Assembly: GCF_000380565.1 (NCBI RefSeq)
Contig: NZ_AQYJ01000023.1
Coordinates: 1 to 64,000 of the forward strand
Reading direction: 5' to 3'
DNA from: Microbulbifer variabilis ATCC 700307
GTDB taxonomy: Bacteria > Pseudomonadota > Gammaproteobacteria > Pseudomonadales > Cellvibrionaceae
Length of the DNA: 64,000 nt
The notes under the pieces are model-generated. The model worked only from the letters and a program-made list of their open reading frames with translations, was not told where the DNA came from and did no database searches. Made by a program: the position numbers and the translations under genes. Positions 15,965 to 26,271 of the stretch are shown in pieces. How positions within the stretch are numbered: position 1 is the first letter of the stretch; each line of letters starts with the position of its first letter.

Positions 15965-16462
15965 TTAGAGTGTCTACTTTTAGTGGGCAAGACCAATAGT
16001 AAAATAACTTAAATTTGATTATAACGAACCCAAATGCAAAGGATAATTAATTGAGCTGAGAACAATCTATTGAAAAATATGTGCGCTAGTACCGATTATT
16101 CGGCTGAATCACTGTTGCGTAAACTAAGTATATAGATTTAAGGTGAACTGTCGATTAAACCTTTACAATCTAAATTAAATTTTTATGACAAGAATAAATG
16201 TTTAGCGTTTAAGGTTAGTTAAGAATATTCTACTAATTTTCTAGTAAATCTTCTAGAGCGTAATAGAAGTATTTTGTCATCACACTAATTTTTTAGTTCA
16301 AGTATTATTTGAACCAGATTGGAAACATGTTTATTAGATTCTTGTTATAGAGCAATATTAAGCACCTAAAGCATAGATTCAATAAACTAGCAGGTTTGAT
16401 TGGTAGTATATTTGTATTTCATGTAGTGGTTTACCAATTTAATAATAAAGGAAATTCTCTAA
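15965..16462. other. Intergenic, nothing recognised
   Basis: About 500 AT-rich bases lie between the IS right end and the phosphodiesterase gene. The last bases carry AAAGGAA, the ribosome site for the gene at 16463. No coding-like frame, RNA or repeat is seen in the rest. Confidence 0.4.
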
Positions 16463-17293
16463 ATGAAAAAAATGTTAAAAGCCATTGTCTGTCTTGCTTT
16501 AGGAGTCGGTTTCTGTAATCAGGCCTTAGCTATAGAGATTCTTGCTCACAGGGGGGCGTCTGGTGAGTACCCTCAAAGTACTTCCCTAGCATTTGATATG
16601 GCCATGGAACAGGGTGCAGATATCCTGGAGCTGGATGTTCATTTATCAAAAGATCGTTACATCATTATTAATCATGATGCAGATCTCAAAGACAATGTAG
16701 GGGTGTCTGATAAAATTGAAGATTTGACCTTAGGTGAAATTAAATCCCTAGATGCAGGATATGAATTCACTCGTGATAATGGTAACAGTTATCCCTTTCG
16801 AAATCAGGGGCTTACTTTGTTAACACTGAATGAACTATTCGAGCGTTATCCTGATGGTTTATTCAATGTAGAGATTAAACCTAATGATAAAGTGCTCTCA
16901 GAGGTACTTTGGCAGATTATTTCAGATTATCGGATGCAGGGGCAGGTTACCGTTGCGAGCCAACATAGCAAAGCAATGAATCATTTTCGTGATATCAGCG
17001 GGGGTGAGGTTAGAACCAGTGCAACCATAGGTGAACTTATTGAGGCAAGTCTTGCCTGGAGCACAGGGTTCGGTTGGGCTTTCAAGCCTAAGTTTGATGT
17101 TGCTCAGCTTCCATATAGCATTACAACTAAGCCCTATGTGCGTTTTTTCCAGAAAAAAGGGGTACTTGTTGATCTGTGGACCGTGAATGATGAAGACCAT
17201 ATAGAGCGCAGTATTTCACTGGGTGTAGACGGCATTATTGGTGATTATCCTGATCGTATTTATCAGGCACTTGTAGATGCTGGAGAACGCTAA
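16463..17293 (+). CDS. Secreted glycerophosphodiester phosphodiesterase
   Basis: This 276-residue protein has a signal peptide ending near ALA (residues 21-23), so it should act in the periplasm. The GDPD barrel is complete. AHRGASGEYPQST at about 28-40 gives the catalytic His and Arg. ELDVHLSKD (about 56-64) gives the metal-binding Glu and Asp. INHD carries the second catalytic His, FNVEIKP the next Glu and Lys, and WTVNDEDH and GVDGIIGDYPD close the fold. These enzymes hydrolyse glycerophosphodiesters to glycerol-3-phosphate and an alcohol. The usual PENT of the first loop is replaced by PQST. It stands alone, followed by a terminator. Confidence 0.92.
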   Translation: MKKMLKAIVCLALGVGFCNQALAIEILAHRGASGEYPQSTSLAFDMAMEQGADILELDVHLSKDRYIIINHDADLKDNVGVSDKIEDLTLGEIKSLDAGYEFTRDNGNSYPFRNQGLTLLTLNELFERYPDGLFNVEIKPNDKVLSEVLWQIISDYRMQGQVTVASQHSKAMNHFRDISGGEVRTSATIGELIEASLAWSTGFGWAFKPKFDVAQLPYSITTKPYVRFFQKKGVLVDLWTVNDEDHIERSISLGVDGIIGDYPDRIYQALVDAGER

Positions 17294-18437
17294 TTTTTGA
17301 ACCAAATTTCTTTATACTAATTTACAGCCATAGCAAGCCATCATTAATAGAAGAGGGGCATCGTTGATAATGAAATGAGTAATCCCAGGCAATTTTGGAT
17401 CATTTTGATGGTTTATGTAAATTTACGATACCGGCTTAAGAGTCGGTTTTTTATTGAAAAATAAATATTAATATATTGAAGTCATAGATTGTAATCAATT
17501 CCCTTGATATTTAGCGTCGCCCTTCTGCTTGCTACCCCATCAATTTGATGTTTAATAGAATCGATTTGTAGACGCCAGACAACAGTACAGTATAATTTTA
17601 AAGTGTGTAAAACGGTTTCTTCAAAATAAAGAAATTTAATTGTCACCAATTAAAACCGATCAGGAAAGCGGATCCACTTTCAATTTTTAGAATAGTTCCT
17701 ATGTTTATTTTTATAATTTATCAATCAATTTTTTATTTTAAAATGTGATGGCACCTCTTTAGCTTGGTTTTCTGTCAATTACAGGACTTTGATATGGCCG
17801 AATAGATTTTTTCAGTATTTTTTACATTGGCCAGCTTGGTTTCAGATAATGCGCATTAAATAATGTATGATGGGCAGTATCTAACTCTATTTAGGAGTTT
17901 TATCTAGGAAAATATTCTAAATTCCGGTGACTAATATAAACCTTTTGGTGATGTGGAATGAAGCGGCTACGAATGTCAAGTTGGGGAGAATGTGCAAAAT
18001 GAGCGGTGATTTACTTCAGTTTAGGTATATAGCTCCTATTGAATAAAAGTAACAGGAACTTTGATAAGGAAAAGATTGCATTAAAGATGGTTCAATTTAA
18101 TGCCTCTTACTACGGGAAATTTCAAATATCCGTGAAGGATGGAAGAAGTAGGCAGCCCTCCTAAAGCTTTTAACTGCTGCTTATTTATTTGAAGGAGTAA
18201 ATAATACCAAAGATGCTGGAAAGATTTTCATGCCAAAAGGGATTAATATTTAATTTTGTATTCCACGCAGGTTAATTATCTATAGAGGTCCACCAATCTA
18301 TACGCGCCACTGACATCACATTCGACTCATGGGCGAATTTTGGCGCTAGTCCGTGTCCATTACCATATAAGGTATTATTTCATAGCCTAATCTACTATCT
18401 AACTTATTCTAATTTCGGTGTCATTCTGAGTATTGTT
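17294..18437. other. Gene-poor stretch with terminator and possible remnant
   Basis: Apart from the hairpin at 17430-17456 no feature is certain. Around 18125-18250 one frame reads ISNIREGWKK-stop-AALLKLLTAAYLFEGVNN and on to KIFMPKGINI-stop. It looks like a decayed gene but cannot be named. The final 70 bases resemble the upstream region of the paralogous gene at 7739. Confidence 0.4.
17430..17456 (+). terminator. Rho-independent terminator after the phosphodiesterase gene
   Basis: The stem ACCGGCT-TAAG-AGTCGGT (7 bp with one G-U pair) is followed by TTTTTATTG. It lies 137 bases after the stop of the phosphodiesterase gene and probably ends its transcript. Confidence 0.75.
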
Positions 18438-19202
18438 ATGCAAAACAATGGATTAAAACAGCTAGTTTTGATTTCCTTTCTATTTGGTTATGCACTGTTC
18501 ACTTCCGCGTCAGAGCTTAAAGTAGCGATTGAGGAGGATGCGCCACCATATGTGGGGAATAATGCGGAACGCGGACTCGAGGTAGATGTAATACTAAAGT
18601 CACTTCCAGGATATTCAATAACATTTTTACAGATGAGCTGGGGTGATATTCCAAAAGCAATTGGGAGGGGAATTGCAAACGCAGAAGCAAATGCGATCGA
18701 ACATAGTGGCCCAGAGAAGTACTACTACTCAAAATACTATATCGGTTTTGTGAATTATGCGATTAGTCACAAAAATAAAGGTTATAAGATAGATAGTGTG
18801 AATGATCTTGTTGGGCATGATCTCATTGTTTGGCAGGGAGCCCATCTTACTCTCGGACCAGATTTTAAGCGCCTGTTCTCGCCTGGAGCGCCAGGCAGGA
18901 AAAACTATGTTGAGGCTGATAACTCAGAGGATCAAGTCTTAGACTTCTGGAGAAATCCAGATTCTATCATAATAGTTGATAAAAGTATTTTTATGAATTT
19001 TACTATTGTGGAGGGACACTCAATGGATGAAGTGGATATCCACAAGATTTTTTTGCCTGTTACTAAATTCAAGATGGCATTTAAGAATGAAAAACCTAGA
19101 GATGATTTCAATAAGGGGTTAGACCGACTCTGTGCCAAAGGTGAATATGCTAAGTTGTTGAAGGAATATGGTATCCCAGAAAAAGCAAACATATGTGAAT
19201 GA
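18438..19202 (+). CDS. Periplasmic solute-binding protein, family 3-like (copy 2)
   Basis: This 254-residue paralogue of the protein at 7739 has a signal peptide (LVLISFLFGYALFTSAS, ending near residue 25). The mature chain starts LKVAIEEDAPPYVGN and ends FNKGLDRLCAKGEYAKLLKEYGI, as in SBP_bac_3. The YYYSKYYIGFVNYAISHK block near residue 95 is almost the same as in copy 1. It lacks the internal Lys/Asn-rich insertion of copy 1, so it may be the closer to the ancestral form. No transporter genes adjoin it. Ligand unknown; amino acid or related solute by family. Confidence 0.85.
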   Translation: MQNNGLKQLVLISFLFGYALFTSASELKVAIEEDAPPYVGNNAERGLEVDVILKSLPGYSITFLQMSWGDIPKAIGRGIANAEANAIEHSGPEKYYYSKYYIGFVNYAISHKNKGYKIDSVNDLVGHDLIVWQGAHLTLGPDFKRLFSPGAPGRKNYVEADNSEDQVLDFWRNPDSIIIVDKSIFMNFTIVEGHSMDEVDIHKIFLPVTKFKMAFKNEKPRDDFNKGLDRLCAKGEYAKLLKEYGIPEKANICE

Positions 19203-21499
19203 AATGTAATTTTGAACTAAGACTTTAAATTTTGGATGCGTGAAAAAATAAGTGATATGAATATATTTATAAATTATCTAGATAATAATTGGTTTTTAAG
19301 TCATTCTCTCTAAGCAACCTATTCATATATATTGCGATAAATACTCTCGGTTAGTTTTCCCCAAGAATCGCCATGGTAAAAGATTTATAACTGATGACTC
19401 TATAGAAAATACAGGCTGGATTGTCGTTGTTGAAGATTAAGATAACTCAAAAATGAAGTCCTTGACGCTTGATTTCACATAATTAGATACTTCAGTAGAC
19501 TAATCTTAAGAAAAACTGGCTCTCTTCGCCTTACATAGCATCTAGCTAAATATCATTATGATCCGAGCTCTTGTATGGTCGAGAATGCATATTGCCTTAT
19601 GAGTATCATGTTGAATGATTTATTCATGAGGATATGTATAAAATAAGAGCAATTATTGAGAAGTTAATTTTTATTCTATGGATTCTTGAGTTGACTTTTA
19701 GTGAGAGTAACCGCCTCAAATTTTGATAAATTTTAATATTTTCCAAGCCTGTATTTCTTATAAAAATCATAGATGAGCTTGGTTCCCAGTAGATTACGAT
19801 AAACATGGGAACACTCTAGTCTGCTAAGCAGTTTATTTCATTAAAACGACTGGTCTAGAAAGCTTGACTCAATCTACTAAGACTAACTTCCGTAGAATGG
19901 ATTGATGCTTATTGGTTAGAGTTTCAAGGCTTACCACAACAAATTGTCTGTAGTTTACAAAGTTTACTTTTTTGTGTGGCAAGCTGCCACCAGTTATCGA
20001 ACGATAATCGATGCTATGTAGAATAATTGATATTATCCCAAACTGAAAAGAAACAACTGTCTAACAAGCGGATAATTTTTGATGTTAGTGTATACCCATT
20101 GATTTGAGCTTGCCCCGAAATACGTAGTCTTTTACCACACACTGAGAGAAAGGGACAGATATCGAAAATGCGTAGTTTTTCAACTAGATTATTCATTGAG
20201 CCATTAGGCTTGTAACTTTATAGATCTTGCTGGTGGTAGCTGCGGGCAGTTAAATACGACTAATCTACTAACAAACTTAGCCTGCTTAATAGCTGGTTTA
20301 CGATGCTTTAAGCTGGGTGTGTATTATTTTGGTAACGTATAGTGACCTTGCAGTATCTATTAAAAGCTCATCGGCGATGATCTCGGTCGGCTGGTTGATT
20401 GATTGGGTGGACGAAGTGTTAGCCTAAATTTAGGTTGTTCAGTGACCGTTAACCACAAGGCAACCTTACTTGGATTGTTTTACTAAAAGCCTTTTTAAGG
20501 CGTGAATCTTGTTATCACCAACAGAGCGTTGCTGTGAAGCAAATTGAGCTGGTTTGGCTTTTATGAAAAGTCACTCCAATCGGGCACGGGCTTAATTAAG
20601 AGATGTCATTTTCACATGGTAGGCAAGCATACGCCTAAGTGCGGATCACAGTGTGAGAACCTTTGTTTATTGCGTGAGTATGGGAGCCTATACCTTTGCA
20701 AGGTATGGCGTTGGTCAAGTCAGCCCTGAAGTAAAATCTTATCACTGTAGTTTTGGCATATGGGTACTAACGTATGCAAAAGATTGAGTAGACTTATTGC
20801 TTTCTTTAGAATGCAATCGATTGCATCGTTGAGCGACACCCTCTGAGAGCACTACCTCAATCAGGAGCGCCTCTATCGTTGCATAAGATTTGTTCAATTT
20901 ATAAGGTTTATTAGTACGCTCAATAAATGATCGAATCGTTGGGTCATATACCGTGAATTTAGGTTGGAGCGGAAATTGTAACTGGTAAATTACGAAGAGC
21001 TGCACACGTTACGTTGAGGGAATGTTTGAGATTTTGGGTGAAGGTTCTTGCTGGAAATTTGCCCAGAGTGGATGCTTATTCGCCTGCTTGCCATTCAAAC
21101 CATTTGGTCCAAGATTAGCCATTGGCGACAGGAAGCGTGCGTGCATTGAGTGGATTGATCAAAGAGTGTACCTTTTCAGACTACTCAGTCTGATCTCACC
21201 AATTTAGTGTAGGAAAGTTCGTAATGGCGCGTAATTAATTCGTCAAGACGCTGATGGCGGGACTGCGATAGCATACCGCGCCTATTAAGGACGCAACTGG
21301 CGTTTTCAGGAAGATTCGCTATATAAAGTGTGTGACCCTAGTATTTTTCACGCTAATAACAACGATCACAGCAAAAAGGCGCGTGTAACAGTTGTAACAA
21401 TGTGAAGAAAATCCCACCAAATGGAATTGAGTTAATTATCCCAGTTTGTTGCCCTGGTTGGCGTGGAACTGGTTCACATATATCAAAGAAAAAGCTGAT
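19203..21499. other. Gene-poor stretch before the capsule locus
   Basis: I see no supported gene in about 2.3 kb. Open frames of 60-87 codons exist on both strands but lack ribosome sites, coding-like composition and known motifs. A minus-strand frame at 20014-20196 (LRISGQAQINGYTLTSKIIR) is the most protein-like and could be a remnant. The 3' part must contain the capsule promoter. Near 20231 TGGTGGTAGCTGCGGG resembles part of a JUMPstart element but is incomplete and 1.2 kb from kpsM. Confidence 0.4.
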
Positions 21500-22291
21500 A
21501 TGGAATCCTCCGTTCAACGCACAGTGTGGCAGATCCAGCGTGATGTAATTCATGCGATGCTGGTTAGGGAGATGAAAACTCGTTTTGGTAAGTGGCGGCT
21601 GGGCTACGTGTGGGTGCTGCTCGAACCGTCTCTGCATATGATGGTTCTTGTAACAATTTTCAGCTTGGTTAGGGAAAACTTCTACCCTGGTATTCCCACT
21701 GCATTGTTCATGTTATCTGGAATTGCGCCTTTCCTTTGTTTCAGCCATTGCTTTGGGAAGGGGCTTACTGCTATTGAGCCGAATAGGGGGCTGTTTAACT
21801 ATCGGCAACTGAGACCATTTGACGCAGTACTGACTCGCACGCTGTTGGAGTTTGCCATTTATTTGGTGGCCCTGACATGCTTACTTGGCTTGCTAGCGTG
21901 GTTCGGAGTGTCCACTCGTTTTAATAACTTCTTGTTGTTAGTAGTCGTAAACTTGCTATTTTTCTGCTTCTGCCTTGGGCTTAGTTTGGCTCTCTGTGTT
22001 GTTGGCCAAAGGTTTCCTGAAGCTGCGAAGATGTCCCCAATAATTGTACGATCGCTATATTTTTTGTCTGGGGTGTTTTTCTCACTGGAGCAAATTCCAG
22101 AAGAGTATCACCCTTACCTGGTATGGAACCCACTCCTACATGTTATTGAGCTTACTCGAGAGGGGTTATTTGTTCAGTATCAAGGAGCTTTTGGAAACCT
22201 TAACTACTTGATATTTATTTCCGTTTCTTTCCTCGCCTTTGGCTTGCTGACATATAGGGCTAACTGGCGTGACCTGGTGAGAAGCCAATGA
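21500..22291 (+). CDS. kpsM: Capsule export ABC transporter permease KpsM
   Basis: About 263 residues from the ATG at 21500, the usual KpsM size; the upstream TTG at 21446 would add an unusual extension. The family signature MLVREMKTRFGKWRLGYVWVLLEP near the N-terminus is the ABC-2 permease entry, and six hydrophobic segments follow. It forms the inner-membrane channel that, with KpsT, moves lipid-linked capsular polysaccharide out of the cytoplasm. Its stop overlaps the kpsT start (ATGA), so the two are translated together. It is the first gene of the capsule export block. Confidence 0.93.
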   Translation: MESSVQRTVWQIQRDVIHAMLVREMKTRFGKWRLGYVWVLLEPSLHMMVLVTIFSLVRENFYPGIPTALFMLSGIAPFLCFSHCFGKGLTAIEPNRGLFNYRQLRPFDAVLTRTLLEFAIYLVALTCLLGLLAWFGVSTRFNNFLLLVVVNLLFFCFCLGLSLALCVVGQRFPEAAKMSPIIVRSLYFLSGVFFSLEQIPEEYHPYLVWNPLLHVIELTREGLFVQYQGAFGNLNYLIFISVSFLAFGLLTYRANWRDLVRSQ

Positions 22292-22995
22292 TCAAGTTGG
22301 AAAATCTAACAAAGTCTTATCGTACGCCAAATGGCCGTAAAGTACTGTTTCGCAATGTGAACTCGACTTTTCCAGAAGGAAAAAATATCGGTATTTTGGG
22401 CCGCAATGGTGCGGGTAAATCAACATTGTTACGCATCATGGGAGGTATTGACTATCCCGATTCAGGGCGGGTGGTAACTGATCGGAGAATTTCCTGGCCC
22501 ATGGGGCTTTCTGGCGGGTTCCAGGGAAGCCTAACTGGAAGGGATAATGTAGCTTTTGTTTGTGGAATACATGGCATTTGGGGTGGGGAACAGCGCAAGG
22601 TTATGGACCGGGTTCAGGACTTTGCCGAAATCGGCGATTATTTCGATGCCCCAGTAAAAAGTTATTCTTCTGGAATGCGCTCGCGCCTCGCATTTGGGCT
22701 CAGTATCGCCGTAGATTTTGATACTTACTTGGTTGATGAGGTGATGTCTGTCGGGGATGCGCACTTTAAGAGAAAGTGTGAAGAGATTATTGCCGAGAAG
22801 CGCAAAACTTCAACGTTCATTATTGTTGCCCATGCTATGCCATTGTTACGAAAAAATTGTGACGTTGGTATTTATCTTGATGCTGGACAGCTTACCGTAT
22901 TCGATACGGTGGATGACGCTATTGAAAAATACCAGGGTGAACAACCTAGACCCAAACCCAAAGCTGGCAACGCCAATAAGGCTCTTAAAGTATAA
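22288..22995 (+). CDS. kpsT: Capsule export ABC transporter ATPase KpsT
   Basis: This 235-residue ATPase has Walker A GRNGAGKST at residues 38-46. A Q-loop-like MGLSGGFQGSLTGRDN segment follows, then the signature YSSGMRSRLAFG near 125-136 and Walker B TYLVDEVMSVGD near 146-157. The H-loop IVAHA lies near 176. The short chain without a C-terminal carbohydrate-binding domain fits KpsT of group 2 capsules rather than Wzt. The C-terminus is a Pro/Lys-rich tail. It powers KpsM. Confidence 0.94.
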   Translation: MIKLENLTKSYRTPNGRKVLFRNVNSTFPEGKNIGILGRNGAGKSTLLRIMGGIDYPDSGRVVTDRRISWPMGLSGGFQGSLTGRDNVAFVCGIHGIWGGEQRKVMDRVQDFAEIGDYFDAPVKSYSSGMRSRLAFGLSIAVDFDTYLVDEVMSVGDAHFKRKCEEIIAEKRKTSTFIIVAHAMPLLRKNCDVGIYLDAGQLTVFDTVDDAIEKYQGEQPRPKPKAGNANKALKV

Positions 22996-23004
22996 AAGTT
23001 GATT

Positions 23005-24243
23005 ATGGAAGCTAGAGACTCGCTCAAAGCAGAGCAAAAAATGGACCTTGCCAAGTATAAAGCGAAAAGCACTCTACGGAACGCTTTTAAGAGCTTAAAG
23101 CAATGGGTGGGGGAAAATGCATCAGTGAAAGATAAAACAATTAAAGATCATCTCTATCGGTGGCGTGGTATCACCCTGTTTGTTGTCTTACCACTTATCA
23201 TGGTCAGTGCTTACTATCTTTTCTGGGTTTCTGAGCGCTATTTAAGTAGCACCCAGCTAATTGTAAAAGATAGCGGTTCCAGTCAAGTGGCCTCACCAGC
23301 TCTGGGTTTCCTTATGCCAGGAGTCGGCACAGATAATCAGGATGCCTTCCTGGTGGTCAACTATATCCAGTCTCTGGATATGGCTCTGTATCTCGATGAA
23401 AAACTGAAGTTGGCTGAGTATTACCAGAGCGATCGCCATGACATTTTCTCCAGGCTGGCTCTAGAAGCTACGCAAGAAGACTACCTGGAGTATTACCGGA
23501 GCCATATCAACGTAGGCCATGATGAGGCTACAGGTATCATCACAATAGATATGCAGGCCTATGACCCTACTTTTGCGCAGCTCTTGGTGGAGACAGTTAC
23601 TCAAAAATCTGAAGACTTTGTCAATGCGGTGAGCAATCAGCTGGCAGACAAGCAAGTTGCCTTTGTGAAAACCGAAGTCGAACTGGCGCAAAGCAAGTTA
23701 CGAAGTACTAAACAGGAGATTCTTGATTTCCAGAACAACAATAATGTGGTCAGCCCGGAGGAGTTAACCAAGGGGATAAGCAGCATTATTCAAGGCCTGG
23801 AAGCTCGCTTGGCAGAGCAGCGGGCGAATCTCACTGCAGCTAAAACCTACCTGAATACTGACTCCTCGCAAATTGTTTCCATGATGGCCGAAATTGGAGC
23901 ACTGGAAAAGCAAATTGAAATGGAGAAGGTTCGCTTGGTCGGTATAGGTGAGGAAGAGGGCGACCAGAGGCTTAATAGCTTGGGAGCGCATTTTCAAAAT
24001 CTGGAGTTAGACCTTCAATTTGCTACTGATGCCTACGCGGCTTCTTTGAAAGCACTGGAAACTGCCCGAATGGAGGCTTCAGGTAAGCTAAAACATTTAA
24101 TGGTAGTGACTCAGCCTTCTCTTGCCGAGGAAGCCGAATACCCACACAAACTATATAACCTGACAACTCTCGCCATAATACTATTGATGCTATATGGGAT
24201 AGTAAAAATGTTAGTCGCCAGCATTCGCGATCACAGAGTGTAA
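23005..24243 (+). CDS. kpsE: Capsule export inner-membrane periplasmic protein KpsE
   Basis: About 412 residues from the ATG at 23005 (a TTG lies two codons earlier). It has a cytoplasmic start, a first membrane helix (about 52-72, ITLFVVLPLIMVSAYYLFWV), a periplasmic domain with long coiled coils (about 205-360), and a second membrane helix at the end (LTTLAIILLMLYGIVKMLV). This is the polysaccharide copolymerase-type layout of KpsE/RkpR/CtrB, which links the KpsMT transporter to the outer-membrane channel. It lies nine bases after kpsT, in the same operon. Confidence 0.9.
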   Translation: MEARDSLKAEQKMDLAKYKAKSTLRNAFKSLKQWVGENASVKDKTIKDHLYRWRGITLFVVLPLIMVSAYYLFWVSERYLSSTQLIVKDSGSSQVASPALGFLMPGVGTDNQDAFLVVNYIQSLDMALYLDEKLKLAEYYQSDRHDIFSRLALEATQEDYLEYYRSHINVGHDEATGIITIDMQAYDPTFAQLLVETVTQKSEDFVNAVSNQLADKQVAFVKTEVELAQSKLRSTKQEILDFQNNNNVVSPEELTKGISSIIQGLEARLAEQRANLTAAKTYLNTDSSQIVSMMAEIGALEKQIEMEKVRLVGIGEEEGDQRLNSLGAHFQNLELDLQFATDAYAASLKALETARMEASGKLKHLMVVTQPSLAEEAEYPHKLYNLTTLAIILLMLYGIVKMLVASIRDHRV

Positions 24244-24327
24244 CCTGGGCAGGGAAGGACCTGGCTCATAGATAGAACCGGCGAATATCGCCCTCTTATT
24301 AACTAAGTTAATTTTCATTTACAAAGA

Positions 24328-25971
24328 ATGACGAAAATGATTAAAGGGAAAATAAGAAGCTTTGGTTTAGGAGTAGGGCTACTAGTTTCATTTGTCAGTA
24401 TACAGTCTGTAGCTCTAGAGACTCAGCTAATAGATGAAGTGGCACCTACAGAAATACCGCGATCAGGTGTGCCAGTTTTTGGTGAATCCCTCTTTAAAGG
24501 AGCCTTCAAGGACCAGCCATTTAGCGGTTTTAATCCTGACTACCGGATCACTATAGGTGATCAAATCAATCTGCAGCTCTGGGGTGCTTATAGTTTTAGT
24601 GCCACCTTGCCAGTTGATCCCCAGGGCAATATTTTTGTGCCTGAAGTTGGGCCTGTTCATGTTGCAGGCGTTAAAAATGGCGTGCTGAATGATTTTGTCC
24701 TGCGGCATGTAAAGCGCGTCTTTAAAAATAATGTACAAGCGTACGCGAATTTAGAGGCTAGTCAGCCGGTAAAAGTGTTTGTTACCGGGTATGTTAACAG
24801 TCCCGGCCTATACAACGGCTTTAGTTCTGATTCTATTTTGTACTATCTGGATAGTGCCAGCGGTATTGATGCAGAAAGTGGTAGTTTTGTTGACATTAAA
24901 GTCATGCGCCAGGGAGAGGAGATACAAGGAGTAAATCTGTACAACTTCCTGGTGGACGGCATTATGCCAGCTCTCCAGCTTCGTAATGGTGATGTTGTTG
25001 TAGTGGGCGGGCGGCATGGATCGGTAACCGTGGAAGGTGCGGTACAGCAACCCGCTCAAATGGAATTCGTAGGGCCTTATACCCAGCTTGGGGAAATGCT
25101 ACTTGTGACCAAGCCCGACCCACAAGCCAATTTTGCCCGAATTACTCAGGTCATTGGTGGAGTTCAGCAGGCTAATTACATGCCGTTAGCGGATGCTATG
25201 ACAACGCGATTGTACCCTGGAGCACAAGTAGAGTTAGTACGAGATAACGATATTGAGTCTATTTCGATACGTGTATCGGGTGAGCTGGATGGTCCAGCTA
25301 CCTATGTTCTTCCCTATGGAGCAACACTCAATGAGTTGTTAGATCAGTTGAGTTTCCGAGGCAACGCTGATGTAGATTCTATTCAGCTTTACCGTAAAAG
25401 TGTTGCCGAGAGGCAGAGAGCAGCTTTAGATCGTTCGTTGGATGCCCTGCAAATGGAAGTCTTAACGCGTCAGCCCAATACTGATCTGGAGAAGTCAGCG
25501 CAAAAAGACAATGCCATGATGATTCAAAATTTCATTGAGCAAGCACGCAAGGCTGAACCCAGAGGGCAGGTCGTGATTGCAAACAACCCAAACGCGGCGG
25601 AAATGCTTCTTGAGGATGGTGATGAACTGGTAGTGCCTCTAAAATCTTCAACGGTTTCAATAGTGGGAGAAGTTATATTTCCAACTTCTCTTGTGTATAG
25701 CAAAAAGCGTACTTTAGAGGACTATATCGAGCTGGCCGGCGGATTCGCTAATAATGCTAATCGCGATGAACTCGTTATTTTGCACCTCGATGGCACTATC
25801 AGTCGTATTGATGATAGGGACTTTGATAATCGCCTGGGAGATCGTTTGCGCCCCGGAGATGAAATCATGGTGATGCCAAAAATACAGTCTAGTGAATTAC
25901 AAGTAACCAAAGATGTCACCGAGATACTTTATCGTATCGCAGTTGGCACAGCCGCAGTTCTCTCCTTCTAA
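24328..25971 (+). CDS. kpsD: Polysaccharide export outer-membrane protein KpsD
   Basis: This 547-residue protein has a signal peptide (LGVGLLVSFVSIQSVAL, about 14-30). A Poly_export domain starts with DYRITIGDQINLQLWG near 71-86. Several SLBB-type beta-grasp units follow, each marked by GYVNSPGLY, GELDGPATYVLPYG and GEVIFPTSLVY. There is no lipobox Cys, as in KpsD and unlike Wza. It is the outer-membrane or periplasmic exit component of the capsule exporter. A hairpin with a U-run follows at 26032. Confidence 0.92.
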   Translation: MTKMIKGKIRSFGLGVGLLVSFVSIQSVALETQLIDEVAPTEIPRSGVPVFGESLFKGAFKDQPFSGFNPDYRITIGDQINLQLWGAYSFSATLPVDPQGNIFVPEVGPVHVAGVKNGVLNDFVLRHVKRVFKNNVQAYANLEASQPVKVFVTGYVNSPGLYNGFSSDSILYYLDSASGIDAESGSFVDIKVMRQGEEIQGVNLYNFLVDGIMPALQLRNGDVVVVGGRHGSVTVEGAVQQPAQMEFVGPYTQLGEMLLVTKPDPQANFARITQVIGGVQQANYMPLADAMTTRLYPGAQVELVRDNDIESISIRVSGELDGPATYVLPYGATLNELLDQLSFRGNADVDSIQLYRKSVAERQRAALDRSLDALQMEVLTRQPNTDLEKSAQKDNAMMIQNFIEQARKAEPRGQVVIANNPNAAEMLLEDGDELVVPLKSSTVSIVGEVIFPTSLVYSKKRTLEDYIELAGGFANNANRDELVILHLDGTISRIDDRDFDNRLGDRLRPGDEIMVMPKIQSSELQVTKDVTEILYRIAVGTAAVLSF

Positions 25972-26031
25972 ATTGGTACGCGGTGCCCGTTATTTTTATT
26001 CATATTGGCCTCATTATTGCTGATTAATTGT

Positions 26032-26062
26032 CAGGAGCCGCGGAGTTTGGCTCCTGTCTTTT
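26032..26062 (+). terminator. Terminator-like hairpin after kpsD
   Basis: CAGGAGCC and GGCTCCTG form an 8-bp perfect stem around a nine-base loop, followed by TCTTTT. It lies 60 bases after kpsD and would separate the export genes from the sugar-nucleotide genes, or allow partial readthrough. Confidence 0.7.
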
Positions 26063-26271
26063 ACGGTTATGAATATAGCTTTTGGCGAGTGTAGGCACGT
26101 GTAATACCGTTTTCATTAATTGTATGTAACTATGCACGTCAAAATTATTTAAATAAATTTTGACTGATAATCGCATTCTGTCCAATTAAACAAACCGGGC
26201 AAAAACCCCTGAATTTATCTCTGAGGGGCGTTCTCGGATCATTAAAGGATGTAAATTCAAGGGTGGGCGAA

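Larger units (their letters stand above)
14729..15996 (+). mobile_element. Degenerate IS3-family insertion sequence
   Basis: OrfA and OrfB remnants lie between imperfect inverted ends. The right end (GTGTCTACTTTTAGTGGGCA, before GACCA) is partly complementary to the left segment TTTCCTCACGTTTAATCGAC with ACC. Both reading frames carry disabling changes, so the element should not move by itself. No clean target duplication was found by eye. Confidence 0.75.

Noticed and set aside
20225..20250. JUMPstart/ops element for the capsule operon
   Set aside because: Only TGGTAGCTG and part of the ops core match; the full GGCGGTAG element is absent and the distance to kpsM is 1.2 kb.
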